Assembly (NCBI RefSeq): GCF_000972785.3
Contig: NZ_CP011253.3
Span: 5,456,001 to 5,520,000 of the forward strand
Length of the DNA: 64,000 bases
Direction of reading: 5' to 3'
From: Pandoraea oxalativorans
GTDB lineage: Bacteria; Pseudomonadota; Gammaproteobacteria; Burkholderiales; Burkholderiaceae
Under the pieces are notes generated by a model. That model saw only the letters and a program-made list of their open reading frames with translations. It ran no database searches and had not been told where the DNA came from. The translations under genes were made by a program, and so were the position numbers. Of the stretch, positions 37,876-45,312 are shown one piece after another; the first letter of the stretch is position 1; each line of letters opens with the position of its first letter.

Positions 37876-38450
37876 TGGTGTGTCCGGTTTTACAGGGTCA
37901 ACTCCATTCACGTAGGTCCGGACGGCACTCGATATCGGAAGGTTGCTACACGAACTACGACACCGAAGTCTGATTCCCGCGTCAAAGAGATAATCATCGA
38001 CACCCAATATATTGAGGTCCTGATTTTTGACGGACGTCTAAAGAGCTATGGGTCGCAGTGGGGGCATGTGGCGATTGATATCAATGGCGATACATACTCT
38101 CGATCTCAAAACACGTACGCAATTGAGCCGCGAGAGCGGTACCTTGCGTCAAATCGCACCTATCGCGATGTCGTTGGATTAACGTTGCGGCTATCCCCGG
38201 GAGAGATGGCGATTGTCAAAGCGGAGTTGGACCATCGAGTCGATGCGACTCGACCATACAACTTGTTTACGGACAGTTGTTCGACCAATGTGGCCGATGT
38301 GCTGGAAATGGTTGGCATACTTGCACATGATCCCCGATTCTTCACTTTCGACTCGACCGCGACTGTAAGTCCCAAAGAGGTCTTGCTCGCAGTATCGCGC
38401 TCCAAGCGAGTGCACAAGCGGACCGAATATCCAAAATTCATTCCCATCCA

Positions 38451-38825
38451 ATGACCATGTTGTATCGGCTCATGCTGGTCACCACTTGCGTAACAATAAT
38501 CATCATGGCCTGGAAACTGAATCAGCCGACTCTCTGGGACGGAGCGTTTCCCACGCGGCGAGCGCTCATAACCACCGACATCCATTCTGGAGCCATGGTC
38601 AGGGAGTCCTTGCCAGGGCGTGTTCTTTTCCGGCTGACAAAAGGCGACGACTGCCTATTCTTGTCTGGGTCTGACTGGGAGCGCCATGACGCAAAGGATC
38701 CATATATGGTTTTTGTGCCGGTTTTTTGCGTTGGAAAGGGGGCGGGATGGACATTAATACACGATTTGTTGGAAAACGAAGTTCCTCTGAAGTCCGGAAA
38801 TTCGGCTGGAGCAGATAGAGAATAG
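38451..38825 (+). CDS. Putative immunity protein for the PAAR-linked effector
   Basis: 124 residues. N-terminal hydrophobic segment (YRLMLVTTCVTIIIMAWKL), either a membrane anchor or uncleaved signal, then a small periplasm-facing domain with a GDDCLFLSG motif. ATGA overlap with the effector stop, the usual effector-immunity arrangement. The location fits protection from an enzyme that acts in the periplasm. No family recognised; the call rests on position, overlap, size and membrane targeting. The second immunity-like gene (39098-39388) shares a GD-x-CL motif at a similar place. Confidence 0.6.
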   Translation: MTMLYRLMLVTTCVTIIIMAWKLNQPTLWDGAFPTRRALITTDIHSGAMVRESLPGRVLFRLTKGDDCLFLSGSDWERHDAKDPYMVFVPVFCVGKGAGWTLIHDLLENEVPLKSGNSAGADRE

Positions 38826-39101
38826 CGAGAGCTGAGGTTGGCGCAGAGTGGTGGAACAACTCCAATCAGCGATTCGCGACTGCCTTCCGTCACGTCTGGC
38901 TTCGGTGACACGGCTATCGCGCTTGATGGGACAACATACTCGCAGGGTCCCACCGCACACGACTCAAGTAGAACGCACGCCTGGTACATCTACCGATAAC
39001 AACGACTTCGAAAGTCGTTGGGTTACGCGTTGCGCGTGTCGCCGGAAGAAGGAACGATTAGCGTGCGCGAATATCCAGCGTTCGATGCCCCTAGACCATG
39101 A
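38826..39101 (+). pseudogene. Decayed second copy of the effector's N-terminal part
   Basis: In one frame from just after the immunity stop (TAG, 38823-38825): SGFGDTAIALDGTTYSQG aligns with WGHVAIDINGDTYSRS of the first effector, and LGYALRVSPEEGTI with VGLTLRLSPGEMAI. An in-frame TAA sits at 38997-38999; the frame then continues to a TGA at 39099-39101 that overlaps the next ATG. The Cys-containing half is missing and the His is replaced by Asp. No start or ribosome site is seen. It is read as a remnant of a related effector left by recombination. Confidence 0.65.
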
Positions 39102-39388
39102 AAATTCTGTTTTCCACTTCAATTCTGGCCATTGTGGGGTTGTGCCTACACGCCTTTTCTCGGCCGCCGCAGGTGCGATGGACAGCGCAAAGGAAAATGC
39201 ACGCGTACGCGGACCGTGAAGCCATGTTCCAACGTCCGAACACACCGACGTTCATAATCGCTCCGGGCGACGCTTGTCTTCCTATCGCGGACTACACGAA
39301 GGACTACCTGTACACCGAAGCGATATGCAACGGCATGCGAGGATGGTTTGAAGGGGGCGCGAGTGACTTCGTCGTGGAGCGAATCTAA
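39098..39388 (+). CDS. Second putative immunity protein
   Basis: 96 residues. N-terminal signal peptide or anchor (ILFSTSILAIVGLCLHAFS), then a small domain with GDACLPIAD. Size, targeting and GD-x-CL pattern resemble the gene at 38451-38825, though overall identity is low. Its ATG overlaps the stop of the decayed effector fragment (ATGA), so it was probably the partner of that lost effector and is now an orphan immunity gene. No family recognised. Confidence 0.55.
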   Translation: MKILFSTSILAIVGLCLHAFSRPPQVRWTAQRKMHAYADREAMFQRPNTPTFIIAPGDACLPIADYTKDYLYTEAICNGMRGWFEGGASDFVVERI

Positions 39389-39713
39389 GCGGAGCCGGAT
39401 GACTAGTCACCCTCGTACGCTCGTCTACACCATTTCCACTTCATGCCGCCGTCAGAGTCCATGGCGTCAAAAGCCCGTACCAAGCGTAACCCTCGGTCGA
39501 AACGGCAAGCCGTCTCCGACGCTGGACCAACCAACTAGCTGCCCCGCCCTCGAACGAGAAGAATCCCCATTGAAGCATCGGAATGTTCTGAATCTCAGCG
39601 GGTGACCTAGAATGCGACTCCAAATGCGTGGTGCCCTCGGAGTTAGATCGGTAATCTGGTTCCCGTCGCGCCCCAAACGCGACCGGGTTTGACGACCCGA
39701 ACGATGTTTTCGG
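39389..39713. other. Unassigned stretch in the accessory insert
   Basis: 325 bp of mixed composition between the second immunity gene and the structured RNA candidate. Open frames on the - strand cross it (for example 39441-39770) but overlap the RNA candidate and resemble no family I know. I see no gene I can support. Confidence 0.4.
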
Positions 39714-39890
39714 GCACACAGCCGCGACGTTTGCGGCTTTCGTGTGCGCCGTGCCACGCCTTTGCTTCAATGGGCGGGCCTGGATTGGGACACCTTCGGG
39801 TGTGCCGCCTAATCCGAATCATCAGCGGTTCGTCAACCTAGTCCAGTGCCCGCCCACCCCTTGCGCAATGCAACGGGTGGCGGGAATCTC
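39714..39890 (+). ncRNA. C4-like structured antisense RNA candidate
   Basis: Dense nested inverted repeats. A 5' hairpin is GCACAC/GTGTGC (39714-39747) around GCCGC/GCGGC. The main stem pairs GGGCGGGCCTGGA (39772-39784) with TCCAG-T-GCCCGCCC (39842-39855). Inside it GGATTGGG pairs with CCTAATCC, and ACACC-TTCG-GGTGT (39790-39803) is a tetraloop hairpin. A final arm GGGTGGCGGG (39875-39884) competes for CCCGCCCACCC. The order and motifs resemble phage P1/P4 C4 antisense RNAs, which precede a small ORF, as here. Recognised from memory of the pattern; not checked against a covariance model. Confidence 0.45.
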
Positions 39891-39916
39891 AGATTGGCTA
39901 GTTAGAGGTGCCCCGC

Positions 39917-40138
39917 ATGACGCTTCATCTTCCCGCAGCTTCCTTAGTCCACGCTTCCGTCGACAAACTCAACACACTTTCAGAGCGCATCTTGGCTCTT
40001 ACTACCTGCACGACCACCGATGCTGGCAAGGAAATACCCCACCGCTTCCTGCTCACTATTTTCGAAGAGCTTGGTGAAATGACCGTGGAACTCGTCTGCG
40101 AGTGCCACAAGTTGAAGGCTGATTGCCTCGACGCGTAG
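39917..40138 (+). CDS. Small helical protein downstream of the C4-like RNA
   Basis: 73 residues from ATG 39917, with GAGGTG 6 nt upstream. Mostly helical (SLVHASVDKLNTLSERILAL; HRFLLTIFEELGEMTVELVC). Small ORFs of this size commonly follow C4-like RNAs in Pseudomonas and Burkholderia mobile regions (some annotated DUF3077); similarity to that family is possible but weak by eye. Function unknown. Confidence 0.55.
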   Translation: MTLHLPAASLVHASVDKLNTLSERILALTTCTTTDAGKEIPHRFLLTIFEELGEMTVELVCECHKLKADCLDA

Positions 40139-40288
40139 TCGTCTCTCGGCAGTTCATCCAACTCTGCCAATGGCATGGCCCCCCGCATGTTCCGGCTGTC
40201 TTGTCAGCGCCCCGTCACATCGCCATAGGTAGCTTCCGTTTGTGTGGGTTCTCTCTGCCTTTGCGTTCCAGAGACCCTTAGCAAGGTT

Positions 40289-40484
40289 GTCTTTCGGTTC
40301 AATTCGCCGAAGTCCAGGCCTTCTCACGCAGCGTCGCGCGCAAGCGCGAGATCGCCTGGCTGTGCAACTGACAAACGCGTGACTCGCTGACTTCGAGCAC
40401 AGCGCCGATTTCGCGCAGGTTCAGGCCCTGCTCGTAATACAGGCTCATCAGCAACTTCTCGCGATCCGGCAGACGGTCGATGGC
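40289..40484. repeat. Direct repeat, intact copy (3' end of fliA)
   Basis: Second member of the 196-bp imperfect direct repeat whose other copy is 35483-35678 (offset 4806 bp, no gaps, about 86% identity). It forms the right border of the accessory insert and belongs to the functional fliA. Confidence 0.88.
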
Positions 40485-41027
40485 ATCCACCACGCCGCCG
40501 CGCAAACCCTCGTCGAGCAGCATCGTCAACGGATCCGCGCCCGGGTCCGCGCAAATGCGGTCGATGAACGGCTCTTCGTCCGCCGACTCGAAATCTTCGT
40601 AATAGATTAGCTGGCAGCCGTGCACATCCTGCAGCATCTGCTGATACTCGGTCAGCCCGATCGACATCTCGCCCGCAATCTCGCTCTCCGACGGACCCCG
40701 TCCCAGCCGCTGCTCCAGTCGCTGCACCGCTTTCTCGATCTCGCGCGCCGTCTTGCGAATGCCGCGCGACGCCCAGTCCAGCTCGCGCAACTCGTCGAGC
40801 ATCGCCCCGCGAATGCGCTGGCTCGCGTACGTTTCGAACTGGGCGCCCTGCGTCTCCTGATACCGGTTCGCCGCATCGAGCAGCCCCAGCATGCCAGCCT
40901 GAATCAGATCCTCCAATTCCACGCTCGCCGGCAGCTTCGCCATCAATTGCAGCGCCAGGCGGCGCACCAACGGCGCGTATTGGGTCAGCGTGTCGTTCGT
41001 GTCGACCTTCCCGCGCGCGGTATACAT
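40299..41027 (-). CDS. fliA: Flagellar sigma factor FliA (sigma-28)
   Basis: 242 residues. Region 2 (YAPLVRRLALQLMAKLPASV; LEDLIQAGMLGLLDAANRY; YASQRIRGAMLDELRELDW), region 3 and region 4 (LYYEQGLNLREIGAVLEVSE; SRVCQLHSQAISRLR) are complete. FliA directs RNA polymerase to late flagellar and chemotaxis promoters such as those noted at fliC and flgM. It is last in the - strand flhB-A-F-G-fliA series, 37 nt after flhG. An accessory element sits immediately beyond its 3' end. Confidence 0.97.
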   Translation of the reverse strand: MYTARGKVDTNDTLTQYAPLVRRLALQLMAKLPASVELEDLIQAGMLGLLDAANRYQETQGAQFETYASQRIRGAMLDELRELDWASRGIRKTAREIEKAVQRLEQRLGRGPSESEIAGEMSIGLTEYQQMLQDVHGCQLIYYEDFESADEEPFIDRICADPGADPLTMLLDEGLRGGVVDAIDRLPDREKLLMSLYYEQGLNLREIGAVLEVSESRVCQLHSQAISRLRATLREKAWTSAN

Positions 41028-41064
41028 GTTTCCCTCCGCTTCCTCTCGACGCGTGCCGTGACGC

Positions 41065-41949
41065 TCAGGCCGTGTGCGCGCTCACCGCGCCCACGCCATG
41101 CGTCATCTCGACACCGCGATCGCCGCCGCAATCGCCCACCTGACCGATCCCGGCACCCAACGCCGCCGGTCCCGTGTCCCGAATGGCCAACGGCCAATGC
41201 ATCACCTGCGCCGCCAACTGACGATAAGCCACCGCCGCCGGCGCCATCGGAAAGGCATCGACCACGGTACGCGTCAGATGCCGCGCCCGCACGACCTGAC
41301 GGTCCGACGGCACATGCCCGGCCAGCTCCAGCGACACCGCCAGATAACGACTCGCCGTCGTGGCCAGGTTGCGGCACACGACGCGTGCCTCCATATCCTC
41401 CGCCCGGTTCACCAACACCCGGAACTGCGCCAGTGCATATTCGTAATGCGCCTGCTTGATCCACGAGTACGCGCCCGTGATCGACGCCGGTTCACAACCG
41501 AGCACCACCAGTACGTCGTGCGCATGCGCCGCCAACGGGCTCAGCACGCCACCGGCGTGCGTGCAGTCGACGATCACGACGTCCGGCTCGCCAACGGTCA
41601 GCACCGGCAATGCACGCTGCGGATCGATGCGCTCGGGATGACGATGTGCCACCGGCACCAGCACCACGTTGTCGCGCGTCTGAACACGCACCGCTTCGGA
41701 CGAAATGCGCCCCGCCAGCACATCGTGGATGTCGCCACGCAACGGCAGACCGAGCGCCGGTGCTGCATGGCCGCTCTCGTCGGCCAGTACGACATCCTGA
41801 CCGTGATGAGCCAGTGCACTGGCCAGATTCAGGGCAACGCTCGTCTGACCGGCTTCAGGCGCACTTCCTACCACCGCGACGATGCGCGTGGTATGGCGCG
41901 CCACCAGTCGGCGCAGCCCCTCAGCTTGATCGAGTACGAGTTTAACCAA
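41065..41949 (-). CDS. flhG: MinD-like flagellar number regulator FlhG, degenerate P-loop
   Basis: 294 residues; ParA/MinD fold, directly after flhF with an 8-nt overlap. FlhG limits flagellar number or position, together with FlhF. The N-terminus includes a FlhA/FliM-type lead helix (LDQAEGLRRLV). The deviant Walker A expected as KGGxGK(S/T) reads GSAPEAGQTS (28-37): both Lys are replaced. The following LNLASALAHHGQDVVLADES and DVVIVDCTHAGG (Walker B-like) are preserved. ATP use may be altered or lost. Whether this is general in the lineage I cannot tell. Confidence 0.85.
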   Translation of the reverse strand: MVKLVLDQAEGLRRLVARHTTRIVAVVGSAPEAGQTSVALNLASALAHHGQDVVLADESGHAAPALGLPLRGDIHDVLAGRISSEAVRVQTRDNVVLVPVAHRHPERIDPQRALPVLTVGEPDVVIVDCTHAGGVLSPLAAHAHDVLVVLGCEPASITGAYSWIKQAHYEYALAQFRVLVNRAEDMEARVVCRNLATTASRYLAVSLELAGHVPSDRQVVRARHLTRTVVDAFPMAPAAVAYRQLAAQVMHWPLAIRDTGPAALGAGIGQVGDCGGDRGVEMTHGVGAVSAHTA

Positions 41950-43207
41950 AGCAGGCCTCGCCTGAAGGTTGTGCGGGCGCGAACAGCCCGCTGTAGTTGG
42001 GATCGACCCCGCGCACCACGGCCGGCAAATCTTCCTCGGACGGCACGAACGGCGAACCCGTCACCGGCGCAGTCAATGCCGTGTCGATCAGGAACTGTCG
42101 GTCCGCCACGTGCAGGTTCTCCGGTACGCGCTGCCCCGTCGAGACGTAATGCACCGGCAGACGGTGACGAATCACCGTATCGAGCACCGAACCCAGGTTG
42201 GTCGTCTCGTCGAGTTTCGTCAGAATACACCCGGCCAGGTCGCCACCGCCCTCGGCGCTTGCGCTGCGATAAGCGTGCACCACCTCGTTGAGCGTGTCGC
42301 CGTGGCTCGTGGCGTTGAGCAACAGCAGACGCTGCACCGGCGTCTCCGCCCCGCACAGCATCGCCACCTGCTCAGGCACCGTGCGGTCGCGCTGGCTCAT
42401 GCCGACCGTGTCGATCAGCACCATATGCTTGTTGCGCAGTTCGGTCAGGGCCAGACGCAGATCCGTCGCGTCCTTCACCGCATGCACCGTCACGCCCAGA
42501 ATCTTGCCGTAGATGCGCAACTGCTCATGGCCGCCGATACGATAGCTGTCGGTCGTGAGCAGTGCGAGCTTCTCCGCACCGTGACGCATTACGCAACGCG
42601 CCGCGAGCTTGGCCGTGGTCGTGGTCTTGCCCACCCCGGTCGGCCCCATGAGTGCATACACGCCACCGCGGTCCATCAATTCGTCTTCGTTCGGCATGAT
42701 GGGCAGATTGCGCTTGAGCGCGTTCTTCACCCAGTCCAGAGCGCTCTCGCGGTCGCTGCCTTCCGGCAGATGCTCCAGCAGCGCCCGGCCGAGCTGCGCC
42801 GAAAAGCCCGCCGCAAGCAACGTGCGCAAAATCTCGCCCTGTGCCGGCGAACGACGTTGCTTGTCGTTCCACACAAGACCCGCGACCTGCTCTTCGAGCA
42901 ACCCGCGCATGCTTTGCAACTCGCCCATCATCGACTGCGCGAAAGCGCTGGTCGCGGCGATGTCGTTCGCGGCGGCGGCGGGACTCGCCACGGGCGCCGG
43001 GGCCGGCGCAGCAGGACGGGGACGCGGACGATGCGTCGGCATGTCGCCCCCGGCGAGCGCGTCCAGATCCTCTTCCGCCAACGCCACGATCTCGACGCCG
43101 TTGGCGACCGAGCGATTGGACAATACGACCGCGTCGGGTCCGATTTCCTCGCGAATCTGGCGCAGTGCGTCGCGGCACGTGCCCGCAAAGAATTTCCGAA
43201 TCTTCAC
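41942..43207 (-). CDS. flhF: Flagellar SRP-like GTPase FlhF
   Basis: 421 residues. N-terminal B domain (IRKFFAGTCRDALRQIREEI), a Pro/Ala-rich linker near 58-82, then NG GTPase domains with G1 GPTGVGKT (188-195), ALLTTDSYRIGGHEQLRIYG, and VLIDTVGMSQRDR (an unusual TVGM where many have TAGR/TAGM). TKLDETTNLG is the NKxD-type base motif. FlhF directs flagellar placement. It overlaps flhA by 4 nt. Confidence 0.96.
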   Translation of the reverse strand: MKIRKFFAGTCRDALRQIREEIGPDAVVLSNRSVANGVEIVALAEEDLDALAGGDMPTHRPRPRPAAPAPAPVASPAAAANDIAATSAFAQSMMGELQSMRGLLEEQVAGLVWNDKQRRSPAQGEILRTLLAAGFSAQLGRALLEHLPEGSDRESALDWVKNALKRNLPIMPNEDELMDRGGVYALMGPTGVGKTTTTAKLAARCVMRHGAEKLALLTTDSYRIGGHEQLRIYGKILGVTVHAVKDATDLRLALTELRNKHMVLIDTVGMSQRDRTVPEQVAMLCGAETPVQRLLLLNATSHGDTLNEVVHAYRSASAEGGGDLAGCILTKLDETTNLGSVLDTVIRHRLPVHYVSTGQRVPENLHVADRQFLIDTALTAPVTGSPFVPSEEDLPAVVRGVDPNYSGLFAPAQPSGEACFG

Positions 43208-45309
43208 GCTTGACCTCCGATGAGTGCCGTCATTTTCACGTTACGGGTGTCTGGCACTTCCGCATACGACAAAACCTTGAGCTGCGGCAGGCTGCGGCGC
43301 AGGAAGCGCGAGAGCAGCGAACGCAGCGGATGTTGAACCAGCAATACCGACGGCAGGCCCTGACGCTCCTGACGCGTCACGGCTGCCTGGGTTTCACGCA
43401 ACAACGTATCGGCAAGGCCCGGCTCCAGACCGGTGCCGCCGCCGGCCGACAACGCCTGCGTGAGAATTCGTTCGAGATTGGCGTCGAGCCCCACGACTTC
43501 GAGATCGCCACTGCCCGGGAACACGCTCTGCGTGATCGCGCGGCCCAGCGACAGTCGCACCAGCGCCGTGAGGTCGTACGGATCCTGCACGCGTGCGCCA
43601 TGCTCGGCGATGGTGTCGATGATGGTGCGCATGTCGCGAATCGGCACCTGCTCTTCGAGCAGATTCTGCAGCACCTTCTGCAGCGTGGTGAGCGCGACGG
43701 TCTTGGGCACCAGGTCTTCGATGAGCTTCGGCGCGTCCTTGCCGATGCGCTCGATGAGCTGCTGCACTTCCTGACGTCCCAGCAATTCGTGGGCATGCGC
43801 GTTGATCAGGTGATTCAGGTGAGTCGCCACCACCGTACCGGCATCGACCACGGTGTAGCCGTACGCCTGCGCCTGATCGCGCTGGCCGACATCGATCCAC
43901 GTAGCGGGCAGACCGAAGGCCGGATCGCGCGTCGGCGTGCCTTGCAGCGGCGCACTGACCTGCCCCGGGTCGATGGCAAGCAGTTGGCCCGGGTACGCTT
44001 CGCCTTCGCCGATGATCACGCCCTTGAGCGTGATGCGGTACTGGTTCGGACGCAGTTCCAGGTTGTCCCGGATGTGCACCACCGGCGCGAGGAAGCCGAT
44101 CTCCTGCGCGAACTTCTTGCGGATGCCCTTGATGCGCTTGAGCAGTTCGCCATCCTGATTACGGTCGACGAGCGGGATCAGGCGATAGCCGACTTCCAGC
44201 CCCAGCGGGTCGACCAGCGCCACGTCGTCCCACGACGCTTCGGCCACTTCGGGCGCTGCGGTCGCCGCGACCGGCGTCGGGCGCGTTGCCTGCACCTTGG
44301 CGGCAGCCGCCTTGCGGAACTGCCAGCGGGCCAGTGCGCCCAGACCGAGCGCGAGCAGCAGGAAGGCAAAGTGCGGCATGCCCGGGATCAGGCCCATCAA
44401 GCCGAGAATCGCAGCCGTGATGCCCAGCACCTGCGGGTTGTTGAAGAGTTGCGAGACAACCTGCTGGCCGACATCTTCGTCGGTCGCCACACGCGACACC
44501 ACCACACCGGCCGCCGTCGAGATCACCAGCGCCGGGATCTGCGCAACGAGACCGTCACCGATGGTCAGCAGCGTGTAATTCTTGGCGGCGGTCGCGAGAT
44601 CCAGATTGTGCTGGACCACGCCGACGATCAGCCCGCCGATGATGTTGATCAGCATGATCAACAGACCGGCGACCGCGTCGCCGCGCACGAACTTGGACGC
44701 ACCGTCCATCGAGCCGTAGAAGTCGGCTTCCTGCGCAATCACCTTACGACGGTTGCGCGCTTCCTCTTCCCCGATCAGACCGGCGTTCAGGTCGGCGTCG
44801 ATGGCCATCTGCTTGCCGGGCATGGCGTCGAGGGTAAAACGTGCGCCCACTTCGGCGATACGCCCCGCGCCCTTCGTGATCACCATGAAGTTGATGACCA
44901 CGAGGATGACGAACACCACGATACCGACGGCGTAGTTGCCGCCCACCAGGAAGTGACCGAACGCCTCGATCACCTTACCGGCGGCGTCCGGGCCGGTGTG
45001 GCCTTCGAGCAGCACCACGCGCGTGGACGCCACGTTCAGCGACAGACGCAGCAGTGTGGAGAACAGCAGCACGCTCGGGAACGCCGCGAAGTCGAGCGGT
45101 TTCTGCGTGTACATGGACACCAGCAGCACCATCACCGCGAGGGCGATGTTGAACGTGAACAACAGATCCAGGATGAACGGCGGCAGCGGGAGGATCATCA
45201 TGCCCAGAATCATGATGATCAGCACCGGCGCGGCGAGCGACTTCAAGTTGCCGCCGAGGAGCAGTTGCGACGCACGCAATAGCTGGTTCGCGCGAGGGTT
45301 GAGGTTCAT
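43204..45309 (-). CDS. flhA: Flagellar export gate protein FlhA
   Basis: 701 residues. Eight or so N-terminal TM helices (LAAPVLIIMILGMMILPLPP; FILDLLFTFNIALAVMVLLV), the family-defining FHIPEP loop region (GAGRIAEVGARFTLDAMPGK; NAGLIGEEEARNRR), and a large cytoplasmic domain that docks chaperones. FlhA forms the nonameric export ring. 3 nt after flhB. Confidence 0.98.
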   Translation of the reverse strand: MNLNPRANQLLRASQLLLGGNLKSLAAPVLIIMILGMMILPLPPFILDLLFTFNIALAVMVLLVSMYTQKPLDFAAFPSVLLFSTLLRLSLNVASTRVVLLEGHTGPDAAGKVIEAFGHFLVGGNYAVGIVVFVILVVINFMVITKGAGRIAEVGARFTLDAMPGKQMAIDADLNAGLIGEEEARNRRKVIAQEADFYGSMDGASKFVRGDAVAGLLIMLINIIGGLIVGVVQHNLDLATAAKNYTLLTIGDGLVAQIPALVISTAAGVVVSRVATDEDVGQQVVSQLFNNPQVLGITAAILGLMGLIPGMPHFAFLLLALGLGALARWQFRKAAAAKVQATRPTPVAATAAPEVAEASWDDVALVDPLGLEVGYRLIPLVDRNQDGELLKRIKGIRKKFAQEIGFLAPVVHIRDNLELRPNQYRITLKGVIIGEGEAYPGQLLAIDPGQVSAPLQGTPTRDPAFGLPATWIDVGQRDQAQAYGYTVVDAGTVVATHLNHLINAHAHELLGRQEVQQLIERIGKDAPKLIEDLVPKTVALTTLQKVLQNLLEEQVPIRDMRTIIDTIAEHGARVQDPYDLTALVRLSLGRAITQSVFPGSGDLEVVGLDANLERILTQALSAGGGTGLEPGLADTLLRETQAAVTRQERQGLPSVLLVQHPLRSLLSRFLRRSLPQLKVLSYAEVPDTRNVKMTALIGGQA

Positions 45310-45312
45310 TCG

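Larger units (their letters stand above)
36571..37906 (+). mobile_element. IS3-family (IS2 group) insertion sequence, complete
   Basis: 1336 bp. Imperfect terminal inverted repeats: TGGAGCGGCCCCATGAAACA at the left, and TGGAGTTGACCCTGTAAAAC at the right read inward; both continue into CCGGACACA. The 5-bp direct repeat TTCAC at 36566-36570 and 37907-37911 is the target duplication expected for this family. It carries the two overlapping orfs with an A7 slippery site. The intact ends, frames and exact target repeat suggest a recent insertion. It breaks the PAAR-linked effector gene at codon 7. Confidence 0.95.
36550..38454 (+). pseudogene. T6SS effector gene split by an IS2-like element
   Basis: Codons 1-7 lie at 36550-36570 (MPGEQFH). 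The rest, in frame and without a stop, runs 37912-38454. Removing the IS (36571-37906) and one copy of its target duplication gives one frame of 187 codons. The reconstructed product has H59 in YGSQWGHVAIDINGDTYS and C130 in NLFTDSCSTNVADVLE, the His-then-Cys order of permuted NlpC/P60 (papain-like) amidases and lipases. It is translationally coupled: the ATG starts 2 nt after the PAAR stop, and the end overlaps the next gene by 4 nt. As it stands it should be inactive; an internal GTG at 38068 would give 128 residues lacking H59. Enzyme class is inference from fold pattern. Confidence 0.8.

Noticed and set aside
36571..37906. Possibility that the IS carried the PAAR cargo as a composite transposon
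   Set aside because: Only one IS copy is present, and its target duplication lies inside the effector gene, so it inserted into an existing module.
39441..39770. Open frames on the - strand between the immunity gene and fliA
   Set aside because: They overlap the structured RNA candidate and show no recognisable domain; insufficient support for a gene.
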